Notes under the pieces: model-generated
What the model was told of the DNA's origin: nothing
The model's database searches: none
Seen by the model: only the letters and a program-made list of their open reading frames with translations
In this document: positions 33,841 through 44,006 of the stretch, one piece after another
Numbering within the stretch: position 1 is the stretch's first letter
Layout: every line of letters begins with the position of its first letter
Translations under genes and position numbers: made by a program
NCBI RefSeq assembly: GCF_019649055.1
Contig: NW_026570279.1
Location: 186,001-250,000, forward strand
Direction of reading: 5' to 3'
Length of the DNA stretch: 64,000 nucleotides
Source: Paramacrobiotus metropolitanus
Lineage: Eukaryota; Tardigrada; Eutardigrada; Parachela; Macrobiotidae

Positions 33841-35098
33841 ATGTCCGAGTATCTTTCACCTATGGATTGGGAGGCCTGGGGCCGTAATTTTAATGAAAGT
33901 GTAGCGTCCTTTAACGCTGAATTTGATATCGTAGATCAGATTTTGCGGGAAGCAGGTGTACCTACCGCGGTACGAGGCGATCTCCCCGCCGCCGTCGGCC
34001 GAAGCGGATCCTGAGCCTGTCCTGATCCACGTGCCTGAACCCAGCCATACTGCCCTGTTTCAGCCGCCATGCCAGCTCGTGCCAACGTTCGACCCAGCAC
34101 CTCCGGCTCCTCCATCCCAGCTTACGCTCGGTGAGCAGACAACGCTGCACGAGTTCCTTCAAGTTCGACCTAGCGGACCGGTATCGATGTATGCCAATGT
34201 GGATACCGTGACTTTGACGCACGGCGGAGCGTTGACGGTTAACATCCACCGTGAGAATGGCGTCTCGCAGTTCGCGACCATGCACACCTGCCGTGGGAAA
34301 GAGAAGGCCGGGTGTGCCATCACCATGGGGGAGCTGCGTGCTGTACTGCGCTTTCTCCTCTCAACCGAGTGCGACGCCCTGATCCACCGCGCATCGCCAC
34401 CTGTCAAGAGGGGCGAACTCGTCGACCCGATGTTTCGAAAGGGGTTCTCCCTCACCCTGCACGCCGCCTGGATCTCCCTGAAACTCGGCAAGCACTTTCA
34501 GCTGCGGATTTCGCGCGTGGGCGACAATCATCGCAGCGTAGCCACGCCCAAGATCAGCCAAACCACCCTGCAGCGCCTGCGATGCAAGAACTGGTACGAG
34601 CTCCTCCCGCAGCTCTTCCCGGGCTTCTCCCATGGGATCAAACGTAAGGTCGCCAGTTCATTCAAGTTCATTTCATTTTTCGACAAGTTCAGTTCAACGT
34701 TCATAAAGTTCAATGTTCACTAAAGTTCAGTGTTTTCATTAAATTCACTTCAATGTTCATTAAAGTTCGGTATTCATATTTTTACGTTCATTGTTCACTG
34801 AATCGAATTGAATTCATTTTTCTTTTTTTTAGCGTTGCCGCAAGAGTTTTGGAAGGACTTCCGAGCATACCTGGCTATGGAAGCCGTCCATGCTGCGCGC
34901 TCTATGGACATCGCTGGACCAACGGAGGAGCAGTTGTCGGTGATGCTGTCTAAACTGCAGGCTTCCAGTTTCTACAGTATTTTGCTTGAGCTGATGCCTG
35001 TGTATTCTGATTGTTCATTTACATGCTTTGCCAGTATTAATTACGTGCGTGAGCAGTGTCAGATGTGGGACTTTACTGTGAACAATTATGCATTCTAA
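33841..35098 (+). pseudogene. Polinton accessory protein of unknown function, two exons, one frame break
   Basis: ATG 33841 starts MSEYLSPMDWEAWGRNFNES. Around 33955-34010 the reading changes from frame 1 to frame 2, which suggests a one-base indel. Frame 2 then continues with a Pro-rich linker, YANVDTVTLTHGGALTVNIH, and KLGKHFQLRISRVGDN. An intron (GTAAGG at 34644 to TTTTAG at 34832) keeps the phase. The second exon reads LPQEFWKDFRAYLAMEA and ends at 35098. That intron holds imperfect TTCATTAAAGTTCA-type repeats. I do not recognise the family. Its place just before polB suggests an early or replication-related gene. Confidence 0.55.
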
Positions 35099-35160
35099 CA
35101 TTGTGTACGTTAGCCACTGCGTCGGCTAGCTACACCATTGTGTATGTTAGCCACTGTCAG
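35098..35160. promoter_or_regulatory. GTTAGCCACTG repeat cluster 1, upstream of polB
   Basis: Two units of the pattern GT-CGTTAGCCACTG...GTCGGCTAGC occur within 62 bp, about 85 bases before the first ATG of the polB region. Related clusters are at 39551-39640 and 47217-47380 and nowhere else that I could see. Confidence 0.6.
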
Positions 35161-35242
35161 TATTTCATATCAAGCTCACTGGTTCTGAATAAAATTCAGT
35201 TGGCATGTTTTTGTTTGGAAGTTTTACTAATAAATTTCAATC

Positions 35243-38200
35243 ATGGATTACACATTATCTGATGTTGATATGGCTGATTTAATAGCGGATCTTTGTCCAG
35301 CATACGGAGCTGCCCTTCGGTCGTTGTGTGAAGGATGTGCCGGCACTTCTTTTGCGTCGCTTGAAGAGGATGAGGTCCGTGACGATTGTGAATGGCGATG
35401 ATGACCTTTGCATGGCGCGCGCATTGGTGATGGGCAAAGCGTTGGCCGATAACAACAGGAAGCTGTTCCGGAGCCTGCGGCAGGGTAAGCGAATGATAAC
35501 CAAGCTAGCCAAGCAGCTTATCAGGCGTGCCGGTTTGCCAGAGCGGGCGTATACTCTAAGGGACGTATCGACCTTCGAGAAGGTTCTTTCCGAATATCGT
35601 ATTGTTGTGGTCAGCGTTGACCATGCTAACGCCATTGTCCATAAAGGTCACAAGCATAGGAAGCATATAATTTTGCTGCATCATGATGGTCACTATGATT
35701 TGCTGAAGTCGTTGCCGGCATTCTTTAAGCGTAACTACTGGTGCTTTGAGTGCATGAAGGGGTACGATAATCGCGTAAAGCACCGCTGCCGTGCGAGGTG
35801 TTCGTTGTGTCTCCGTGTTACTTGCCCACAAGATGCCGACAATCTCGTCGTCTGTCCGGATTGTAATCGTACGTTTCCTGGACAGGATTGCTTCAATTAT
35901 CACAAGCTCGGTAAAAAGAAAGGTCCCTGTTATCGGCGTAAGGCTCTTTGTGACACTGTTAAGCTCTGCGTACAATGCCGCTGCATTTATTCCAATGCCC
36001 AGCGCAAGCCAGACAATCCTCACCGTTGTGGCGAGACGAAATGTAAGACGTGTGATGTCTTTGATCTTTCCGCGGAGCTTCGCTGCTACATGCGGCCCAA
36101 GCTATTTACTCTGGACCGGATGGCCAAGTGCTCCTCGGCGAAATTCTTGTATTCCGACTTTGAGACCTACGTTTCTCCGTCCGGCGACCTTGTGCCCAAC
36201 CTAGCGGTAGGTTGTCCATTGTGTCCTAATTTTTATGGTGTAACATGGGTATTGCGACAGGTTGTACAGAATGGCGTAGGCGATGAATGGGTTTTCCCGG
36301 ACTCTGCGACCGAAATTGGCAAGGACGTTACCGATGACCTTTGCAAATTCCTGTTCCAGGAAGACCACCAGGGCTATTACGTCATCGCCCACAATTTTAA
36401 GGTAATTTATTCAGACCGTTCATTTAAAATAACTCTTATATACTCGGCCGACTTTTGTAGGGGTCCGATGGATACTTTATCCTCAACTGGTTGCTGCGGA
36501 ACGGCACCGTCCCAAAGGTCATCATGAACGGCGGCAAGATCTTGATGTTGGACGTTCCGGCACCATACAACATCCACTTCCGCGACAGTTATAACTACAA
36601 TCCGCAAAGTTTGTCTAAGTGGCCGGCGACCTTCGGATTGGATGATGCCAGCAAGGGAACCTTCCCCCACCGGTTCAATCGGCCCGACAACTGGAACCGC
36701 GTCGTGCCCTTTCCTTCCAAGGACGAGTACGGCTACGGCAGTATGAAGATGAAGGACCGGCTAGATTTTGACCGGTGGTACGATGCGGAGTTTGCGGACA
36801 AGGGCGGGATCTTTGACTTTCGGAAGGAGTTTGTCCAGTATTGCCAGAATGACGTCACGGTACTGCGTCAGTGTTGCCAGCAGTTTGCCCAGCTGTTTAC
36901 GGACATCAGTGATGTACTGAATCCTTTCGTCTCGGCCGCCACTATTGCCGGAGTCTGCAGCGTTTACTGGCGGACCTTCCTGCTGAAGCCGGAGCAGATC
37001 GGACTGATTCCCAACCAGGGCTTCGGACGCAACCGCCCACAGTCCACCAAGGCCCTTCGCTGGCTACAGTGGATGGAAGCCGAAGGTCTGTGTGCAATTC
37101 AGTCAAAGGTCACCGGCTCACAGCACAAGATCGGCTCGTACTTTGTGGATGGATTTTGTGCCCAGACCAATACAGTGTACGAATTTCACGGCTGCTGGTT
37201 CCACGGCTGTCCTCAGTGTTTTGCCGGCAATACTGTCCATCCATACCGCGGCCTAAAGATGTCGGACATTTACCGGGAAACCATGGACCGCGACCAGTAT
37301 TTTAAAGATACGGGATATAACGTAGTTGTTATTTGGGAACATGAGTACGACCGGATGCGCGTCAGTGACCCCGACTTCAACGATTATGTTCGGACCGTCA
37401 ACATTTAAGCCGGAATCAATCCACGGTATCCCTTCTACGGTGGACGCACCAACGCGGTCAAGCTCCATCACAAGGTGGCCGAGGATGAACGGATCTGTTA
37501 CTACGACGTGTGTAGCGAATATCCGTTCGTGAACAAGACCAAACGGTACCCCACCGGACTTCCGGTCATCATCACCAAGGATTTTGCGGATCCGCGCAGT
37601 TACTTCGGCCTTATATCGTGCAAGGTGCTGCCGCCCGAAGATCTGTACTTGCCCATCCTTCCGTACCGTAGCAAAGACAAGTTGACCTTTCCACTTTGTC
37701 GGACTTGTGCCGACCACCGCATCAATGCCCCCTGTAAGCACGAGCCGGACGAAGCGCGCACTGATTGGCACTTGGTGTACACCGGAAATCGTGGCAGCGC
37801 TGGACCGTGGTTATATATTGGTTGAAATATACGAAGTATGGCACTTTGACCAGCACGAAGACCGTCTCTTTGAGGGATACATCAACAAATTCTTAAAGAT
37901 CAAGACCGAAGCCAGTGGGTGGCCGGCCGACGTCACGACCGAAGACCAAAAGATCCAGTACATCCAGGAATACCAAGCCAAAGAAGGCATACATTTGGAC
38001 CGTAAGAAAATTCAGGAAAATCCGGGTTTGCGCTCGTTGGCCAAACTGATGCTGAACAGGTAATCTAGTTACATGACTGCGGCTGCACGAGCAACATTTA
38101 TGTTTTCTTGTAGCTTTTGGGGCCGTTTGGGTATGCAGAACAACAAGTTGACCACGGAATACGTTAGTGACCCGGCCCGTTTTTATGAGCTGTTGCTGTG

Positions 38201-38943
38201 CGGCCAGTACCATGTCCACTCGTGGGACCTTTTCGGGGAAGAAGTCCTGCGGGTCATGTACACCAAAGAGGAAGGCTTCATTGAAGATAATCCTAGCACG
38301 AATGTGGTACTTGCTGCGTAAATACTATTGACCTCGCACGTTTCTGGCCATGACCTTTCTTGTTTTTGACCGTCACCTTTCCCTGTTTCTGACTGACCGC
38401 AGGTTTACAACTTGTTGGGCTCGGCTGCATTTACTGCAATTCATGGAACAGGTCCAGGACCGACTGCTATACTTCGATACAGGTCAGTCAAAGACGTGCT
38501 GCGTTATACATGATCCGCAATTGCACTGTTGTATTGCAGACTCTATTATCTTCGTGGACCGGCCCGACCAGCCCAAGCCGGAAACGGGCAAGTTTTTGGG
38601 TGACCTTACGGACGAACTGAAACCCGGACAGTACATTACCGAATTCGTTAGCCTGGGTCCGAAAACGTATGCGTGTAGGACGAATGATGGTGTTGACACT
38701 GTTAAGTTTAAGGGATTTACTCTTAATGGAGCCACCAGTGAAGCAGTTAATTTTGAACGCATGTTGTCCATGTTAGACACTTCAGAAGAAGTGATTGTTA
38801 ACTATCCTGACACTATACAGCGCCATAAGCCCAGTTTAACTTTAGGGCAGCGCGATATATTTAAGAAGTTTCGAATGACCTATGACAAGCGCCGAATTGT
38901 TGAGAATTGGAACACTTTACCGTTTAGCTATGTACCAAAGTGA
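35243..38943 (+). pseudogene. polB: Polinton protein-primed DNA polymerase B, with introns and breaks
   Basis: The N-terminal part has the conserved CMARALV block and a Cys/His-rich region (35750-36060). Exonuclease motifs follow: YSDFETYV, HNFK with its continuation after the intron, and YCQNDVTVL. The Polinton marker FHGCWFHGCPQC lies at 37187-37222. Polymerase motif A is DVCSEYP. Motifs B and C each lie beside an intron. The frame ends with the typical C-terminus at 38943, overlapping AATAAA. Introns: 36402-36460, 38060-38113 or nearby, 38314-38402, 38483-38539, and possibly an in-frame one at 36207-36260. Breaks: a frame change near 35290-35330, an in-frame TAA at 37406-37408, and a one-base frame change near 37770. 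It would replicate the element by protein priming if intact. Confidence 0.9.
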
Positions 38944-39239
38944 ATAAAAGTACACCTTTTCGTCGGAAATTTTAATTTATTTTTACCACAGTAATTAGAG
39001 TAGGTTAACAAAAGCACAGCCCAGACTGCAGCACATCAACACTGTAAAATCAGTTAACAACTATTAAAGTCAGAACAATCGACAACATTAAATCCATTTT
39101 CCGACTGCCCCATCTCCCACTGGTTGGAAGGAGAATTGCCAATGTAAGGTTTGGATTCCAAAGTCTTGTTTTGATCTCAAGTCCGCTTTGTTTCAGAAAT
39201 GACTGCCGGGACAAATTGGAGGAGGAAGTTTACAAAAGG

Positions 39240-39470
39240 TTAGCCCGTAATGTTGTAGATAGCGGCTGCATTGCATGCTGTGTCGTTCACGCAGAGGTCC
39301 AACAGCTGGGGGCGGTGGGCGATAACTTTTATTATGTTTTCAAGGCAGACAAACGTTATTAAAATAACTATCAACATTAACCACAATAAACCAATACAAA
39401 ACTTTCCCAGGCGGTTGTCGATGCGCTCGATCAGGTCCAGCCTGGGAATCATGCCCTGTAAATTCGCCAT
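39240..39470 (-). CDS. small single-pass membrane protein, unknown
   Basis: A 76-residue frame starts at ATG 39470. A polar N-terminus precedes one strong hydrophobic segment (FCIGLLWLMLIVILITFVCL, residues about 25-44) and a short tail with CVNDTACN and a glycosylation site (NIT). It faces the opposite way to polB and the BIR gene, with repeat cluster 2 about 80 bases upstream of its start. The layout is common in small viral membrane proteins, but no family is recognised, and it may be a chance frame. Confidence 0.4.
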   Translation of the reverse strand: MANLQGMIPRLDLIERIDNRLGKFCIGLLWLMLIVILITFVCLENIIKVIAHRPQLLDLCVNDTACNAAAIYNITG

Positions 39471-39550
39471 TTTGCTCTCTTAGGTGTTCACTATTCACTT
39501 AAATAATTACAAACTGAACTTGAAATACTCTTTTACTGTGTCGGTAAGAC

Positions 39551-39640
39551 TCTGCGTACGTTAACCACCGTGTCGCTTAGCCACCGTGTCGCTTAGCCAC
39601 CGTGTCGCTTAGCCACTGTGTCGGTTAGCCACTGAATCGC
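39551..39640. promoter_or_regulatory. GTTAGCCACTG repeat cluster 2, between divergent small genes
   Basis: Five close units (GTTAACCACCGTGTCG, CTTAGCCACCGTGTCG three times, then GTTAGCCACTG) have a period of about 17-18 bp. They end about 67 bases before the BIR gene ATG and lie about 80 bases upstream of the minus-strand frame at 39470. Confidence 0.65.
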
Positions 39641-39706
39641 CGGAAACAATCAAAACAAAGCTATATTTTTCTTTGATTTCTTCAAATTTTTCAACAATAA
39701 ACAAGA

Positions 39707-40006
39707 ATGAGTTTCATGGAGAGCTTTGGCACTTCCGAGTACGCCACGTACGAGGCGCGATTGGCAACGTATAGTGAGTGGTATCATCCTTGCAGGCTTA
39801 ACGCGTCGCGCTCGTTGGCAGAGGCAGGCTTCATATATTCGGCCACATGCTTTGCAACGTGCTTCCACAGCAAGCGCACTCTGTCGGACGACTGGGAGGA
39901 TGGGATGGATGCGTGGAAAAAGCACTTGTACCTCAATCCATTCTGCGGATACGTGAGGGCCATGCGGGGGCGGGCGTGGGTGGACCGTGTGTACGACCTG
40001 ACATAA
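39707..40006 (+). CDS. single-BIR-domain (IAP-type) protein encoded by the Polinton
   Basis: The 99-residue frame is nearly all one BIR fold. ARLATYSEWYHPCRLNASR matches the first helix region, SLAEAGFIYS the conserved centre, then CFHSKRTLSDDWEDGMDAWK and HLYLNPFCGYV. In BIR domains zinc is held by C-x2-C, H and C; here the first Cys, the His and the last Cys (H-x6-C) are kept, but the second Cys is Ser. BIR proteins of baculoviruses and cells block caspases or act in cell division. An inhibitor of host cell death is the simplest reading, but the lost zinc ligand leaves activity in doubt. No RING domain follows. AATAAA at about 39696 belongs to upstream DNA. Confidence 0.75.
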   Translation: MSFMESFGTSEYATYEARLATYSEWYHPCRLNASRSLAEAGFIYSATCFATCFHSKRTLSDDWEDGMDAWKKHLYLNPFCGYVRAMRGRAWVDRVYDLT

Positions 40007-40117
40007 GGAGGAGCCCAGCCACTGGATTGGTGGACGTAGACATTTAAGTGTTTTCGACCAATAGTGTGCGTTTGCAAGCGCTTTTGTACGTCTAACTGTT
40101 AGATTTTATGCGCAAAC

Positions 40118-40762
40118 ATGTATTCAGTGCTTGATAGTGATCCACGTTTTAAGGCATGCTTTGGCTGTTGTGTGTGTGGTCCAACCATGTCGGGTAAAAG
40201 TGAATTTGTTTTTAATTTAATTAAAAATCGAGAGCAGATGATAGACCGAACGCCTGATCGCATTGTTTATTGTTATAGTGAATACCAGAAAGGATTTGAT
40301 TTACTTCTAGAGGCAGAGCCAAAAGTGGAATTTATTAAGGGCATATAAGGAGTACTAGCCAATGATGACTTCTTTAATACCAGTCAACACACACTGCTCA
40401 TTATTGACGACTTGTCACACGTGATCAATAAGGATATGCGATGTACGAAGCTATTTACGCAAGGGATACATCATAAAAATGTATCCGTTATTTTAATCCT
40501 GCAAAACCTGTATAAACAGGGAAAAGCGATGAGAGACATTATGTTAAATTGTCAGTACTCAGTATTGTTTAAGAACGTGCGTGACGTAAATCAGATTAGT
40601 ACACTGGCTCGGGAGATGGGTCTACCGCACCTGGTGGACGCTTACCGAAAGGTCACTTCGGAGGCGTACCAGCCAATCATTCTGGACTTGAGAAGTAACT
40701 GCCCCGACTATTTAAGGGTGCGGTCTCATGTGATGCCGGATCAGTATATGCGGATTTATTGA
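40118..40762 (+). pseudogene. Polinton genome-packaging ATPase (FtsK/HerA type), one in-frame stop
   Basis: The 214-codon frame is typical in length. Walker A is GPTMSGKSEFVF (about residues 23-34). Walker B is LLIIDDLSHV near residue 95. A conserved segment HHKNVSVILILQNLYKQGK and a sensor-like VLFKNVRDVNQI follow. The frame is broken once by TAA at 40346-40348 and then continues in the same frame to 40762. The enzyme drives DNA into the capsid in Polintons and related viruses. It heads a tight block of structural genes; the next ATG is 29 bases after its stop. Confidence 0.85.
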
Positions 40763-40791
40763 AGTAAGAACAACAGTACTCTGCCCAAGCC

Positions 40792-41118
40792 ATGTCGGAA
40801 AGAGTGAAGGCCTTAGCGCCCTACATTATTACTCTACGGAGTTTGAGGCCGAAGCAGCGGAAGGTTTTGCTAGAGTATGTAAATCGGAATCAGCTGAAAT
40901 GACTCGAGGAGATTGCTGTCAATATTATTAAAAACATCATTACCTTACCACCCGCTCATGTGGATACCTGTAAACGACACCGGAAGTCTCTGAGGCTCTT
41001 GGCACTACGCCGGTATCCGACCAAGAAAAAGCGAAAAATCCTGCAGCAAGGCGGATTTATTGGTGCCCTTTTACCAGTCTTTGCCGGTGTCCTGGGCAGT
41101 TTAATCGGCAATGGATGA
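40792..41118 (+). pseudogene. small basic protein with adenovirus pX-like C-terminus, one in-frame stop
   Basis: From ATG 40792 the 108-codon frame is Lys/Arg-rich (RPKQRKVLLEYV, KRHRKSLRLLALRRYPTKKK). It ends in a hydrophobic segment GGFIGALLPVFAGVLGSLIG. A Gly-Gly-Phe start followed by this kind of hydrophobic tail is also found in adenovirus core protein X and in small proteins of many Polintons, so a DNA-condensing core role is likely. An in-frame TGA at 40900-40902 splits it. Its last codons overlap the start of the next gene (ATG 41111). Confidence 0.6.
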
Positions 41119-41617
41119 GTTTTCAATTGTGCCCAAACGAATAATGGACGACCGGTTGGCCAGTAAAATTCAGTTGAACAAGCAACCCCCGGAGGCGGTA
41201 GAAGTGATATCCCTGGACAATTTAGTTGCCAAGATCGTCAACCGTAATGATATAAGTGAGTATGAGAAAGCCAACCAGCTATCTTCCACGTTAGAGCGCT
41301 TTCTAGCCCTTAAGCCACGTGCGATTCCCGAAGAAAACCCCATCCAAGTTCCTAAGTACGTTGCAGCGAAACCACCCGAGCCGGCTAAAGAGCCCAAACG
41401 CAAAGTACCCAGGCGTCAGTTGAGTCCGCCAACTACACCAGCAGAAGTTGACCACCAGGAGATTTTCCATACACCGCCTTCCGGTCGACTGCGTGCCCGC
41501 AAAACGAAAGGAGGGCAGAAAGGCGCAGGCAATCCACGAGCCAAGTGGATAACTTTACCGCAGCATGTCTTCTTTTTTGCCGTCAGTTCTACGCCTCTGC
41601 CCGAGTTTTCCGGATAA
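41111..41617 (+). CDS. conserved Polinton structural protein of unknown role
   Basis: The frame begins MDEFSIVPKRIMDDRL and has a helical block LDNLVAKIVNRNDISEYEKA with LSSTLERFLALKP. This block resembles a protein found next to the integrase in many Polintons (LD...IL...L-D-EK...LQ-YL pattern). A Pro/Lys-rich linker and GRLRARKTKGG follow. The end overlaps the integrase frame by about 50 bases and the last 20 residues look random, so the true C-terminus may have been lost by a frame change near 41560. The function is unknown; position suggests a virion protein. Confidence 0.55.
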   Translation: MDEFSIVPKRIMDDRLASKIQLNKQPPEAVEVISLDNLVAKIVNRNDISEYEKANQLSSTLERFLALKPRAIPEENPIQVPKYVAAKPPEPAKEPKRKVPRRQLSPPTTPAEVDHQEIFHTPPSGRLRARKTKGGQKGAGNPRAKWITLPQHVFFFAVSSTPLPEFSG

Positions 41618-42644
41618 ATTCCGATTCCGGATAAGCTTTGGCGGCGTAGAAAGGTTTTATCAAGCGACAAAGCAACACAAACTGAACCGTGGGAAGGCCA
41701 AGGAGCTGTTGGAGGAACTGGATAAGTACACGGTAACAAAGGACCGTTCGAAGCGTTTTAAACGCAATCAAATTGTGGTCACGGACCTTCAAATGCAGTA
41801 TCAGATTGACTTGGCTGATTTTTCTAAATATTACAAAGAGAATGATGGTATAAGATATCTGTTGTTTGCCATAGACTGCTTTTTTAAAAAATTATGTGTG
41901 GTTCAAATGAAAAGCAAAAATGCTACGGAAACAAGAAATACTTTGCAAAAAGTGTTTGATGACTTGGGTGAACCGATGCGTGTACAGACTGGTAAAGGGC
42001 GCGAATTTGTGAATGATATTGTTCAGTCATTTCTGAAATCCAAAAGAGTGGAATTTTTTACATCCGACAATGAAGATATAAAATGTGCCATGGTGGAGCG
42101 AGTAATACGCACTATAAAATCACGCATGGTCCGGCTATTCAGATACCGAGTGTCCACACGCTATACCATTAAGCTCAATGACCTGGTGCATTCGTACAAC
42201 TGTTCTGTCAACCGCGCTCACGGCATGCGGCCTGTTGATGTCACCAAAGAAAATTCATTGGAAGTATTTACCAAGCTGTACAAAGACACCATCGCTGAAG
42301 AACCCAAGTTTAAAGTGGGCGATACGGTTCGTCTAGCTGTTAACAAGGGAAAATTAGACAAAGGATACAATTATAATTTCAAAGAAGAAATATTCACCAT
42401 TGGCAAACTCGTACGGCACAAGATTCCTGTATATCGGCTGAAAGATGAGCACGGCGTAATTATTAAAGGGCAATTTTACGGGAAAGAATTATCACGCGTG
42501 CGGAATGTGGAGAATAAAGATCATACCATTGATTTTGTAATCATACGACGAAAAGGTAAAGCTCTCGTGCGGTGGTTGGGATACGGGCCAGAACACGATA
42601 CCTGGATCTCTGAAAAATGTTTGAAGGATCGCCATTCTACTTAA
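41565..42644 (+). CDS. Polinton integrase with chromodomain; second catalytic Asp replaced
   Basis: The 359-codon frame shows FGGVERFYQATKQHKLN, then the RNase H-like core: QIDLADFSKYY carries the first Asp, QTGKGREFVND is where QTDKG-type sequence is normal, and CAMVERVIRTIKSRM carries the Glu. So the second acidic residue is Gly (GGT at about 41991). A C-terminal chromodomain follows (KALVRWLGYGPEHDTWI), which in related integrases directs insertion to chromatin marks. The start is uncertain because codons before about 41640 do not look conserved. Its 3' end overlaps the penton start by 28 bases. Confidence 0.85.
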   Translation: MSSFLPSVLRLCPSFPDKFRFRISFGGVERFYQATKQHKLNRGKAKELLEELDKYTVTKDRSKRFKRNQIVVTDLQMQYQIDLADFSKYYKENDGIRYLLFAIDCFFKKLCVVQMKSKNATETRNTLQKVFDDLGEPMRVQTGKGREFVNDIVQSFLKSKRVEFFTSDNEDIKCAMVERVIRTIKSRMVRLFRYRVSTRYTIKLNDLVHSYNCSVNRAHGMRPVDVTKENSLEVFTKLYKDTIAEEPKFKVGDTVRLAVNKGKLDKGYNYNFKEEIFTIGKLVRHKIPVYRLKDEHGVIIKGQFYGKELSRVRNVENKDHTIDFVIIRRKGKALVRWLGYGPEHDTWISEKCLKDRHST

Positions 42645-43605
42645 CGCTGCCCAGCGATGTCAACAGTTTCACCGAAAATACTGCATCGGACTGGACGACA
42701 CGCCTTAAGCATCCCATATCACTCAAAGGGCGCTGGCTTTGGTGGAATTTCAGTGCAATAATCCTTTATATACTCTGAGTCATGACCAGCATATTATTTT
42801 GGATACTGTATATGGCCTGGAGTACACTAGAGTCTGGGATAAAGAGAAAGAGGCTAATACGGATCGGTTAGTAGAATTCCTAGGGCCGAGTTCCTATACT
42901 GATGACATAGTTGTCCCTGCTGGTAATTATCAAAAATGTGGCGGCAATACTGGAGGTGATCAATAAGAACGCGCCAGTGATGAGCATGAAGAGCCCTTAT
43001 TTCCGCGTCAACGGAAGCCATCTCAAGAACTTGAGCATTTTGCCAGAAAATAAGTATGTGCAAATGCAACTTGATAGCCATAATAATCAACGGGTCAAAA
43101 TTACTGTGGAAACACCGCGAACAACCGTGTATTTTCCTCGGGAATCCATGGCATTGCAGAAAATACTGGGATTTCGAAATCACACCTAACAACGGACTTT
43201 TGGGATCTCACCCCACAAAGCGCAGATTTTTTGGCTGTTGATGGCATTGTCGAAACGTTTATAGAAAAATGCAAGGATGAAAATTATTCCGAAACCCGAG
43301 AGTTTATTGCTGAGCAAGCGGCTAATGCCCAATTGCAAAATCAGAATTTGTTTGTTTATTGTGATGTGGCTGATTATAGTTTAATTGGCGATACGGCAGC
43401 GCAGTTTTTGCGTAATGTACCTATTAGAGGAGGTACGGATCCTCTGGTCGAAGCAAGGTTCGATAAGGCCCATTATGTCCCTGTTATTGCTCAGCATTTT
43501 GAGACAGTGCACTTAACACTGGCGGATGATCTGGGAGAAAACGCCAAGTTTGAGAACGACAAGTCGTTAGTGAAATTACATTTCCGAGCGCAGAAGCTGT
43601 TTTAA
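42617..43605 (+). pseudogene. penton-like minor capsid protein, three frame breaks
   Basis: ATG 42617 starts the Polinton minor capsid signature (FYLTLPSDVNSFTENTASDW). The coding signal then moves between frames near 42740, 42945 and 43190. It continues as GLEYTRVWD-type beta structure, VYFPRESMALQKILGF, and finally LFVYCDVADYSLIGDTAAQF and FRAQKLF at 43605. The order and ending match the single-jelly-roll penton protein that sits at capsid vertices. The three breaks mean the gene cannot make a full product unless the assembly is wrong. The next ATG follows the stop by one base. Confidence 0.8.
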
Positions 43606-43606
43606 A

Positions 43607-43984
43607 ATGCCTTTAGTACCTTATGTTCCTGACCCACGGCGGTATGAAGACGTTTTCGTGGCGCAGACTGGTGGTAGCCCTCTTCTGCGCTATCGTGGCA
43701 CTTTGCAGAATGGTTCTGGTTTTGCGCAAGTATTAAAGAATATTATTGCTAAGATTTCCTTATTTGCTAAACCTATTATACGAAGAGCGGCACCGCATGC
43801 TAAGGCAGCACTCGAAGCAGCAACACCGCACTTGCAAGAAGCAACCACCGGAGCTATTAAAGACGTCGCTGCACAAGCTAGCGAAGCTACTAGTGAACGG
43901 ATGCAGCAAGGCAAAGGTGTGCAAAAAAGCGTACTCGAAAAACCCGTAGAACAACGAAGCGTGCCCGTAGAATTCCCCCGATAA
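43607..43984 (+). CDS. pVI-like minor capsid protein
   Basis: The 125-residue frame begins MPLVPYVPDPRRYEDVFVAQ. It has a Gly-rich step (NGSGFAQVLKNIIAKI), then an amphipathic helix and Ala-rich coil (RRAAPHAKAALEAATPHLQE). In Polintons a protein of this size and make-up lies between the penton and major capsid genes and is compared to adenovirus protein VI, a membrane-disrupting internal capsid protein. The match here is by layout and composition, so the name is provisional. Confidence 0.55.
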   Translation: MPLVPYVPDPRRYEDVFVAQTGGSPLLRYRGTLQNGSGFAQVLKNIIAKISLFAKPIIRRAAPHAKAALEAATPHLQEATTGAIKDVAAQASEATSERMQQGKGVQKSVLEKPVEQRSVPVEFPR

Positions 43985-44006
43985 ATATTCCTGATTTTCT
44001 GTAATC

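Noticed and set aside
32755-34723. Long minus-strand and alternate-frame open stretches over the ANP32-like and accessory genes
   Set aside because: They are shadows of GC-rich coding exons on the plus strand.
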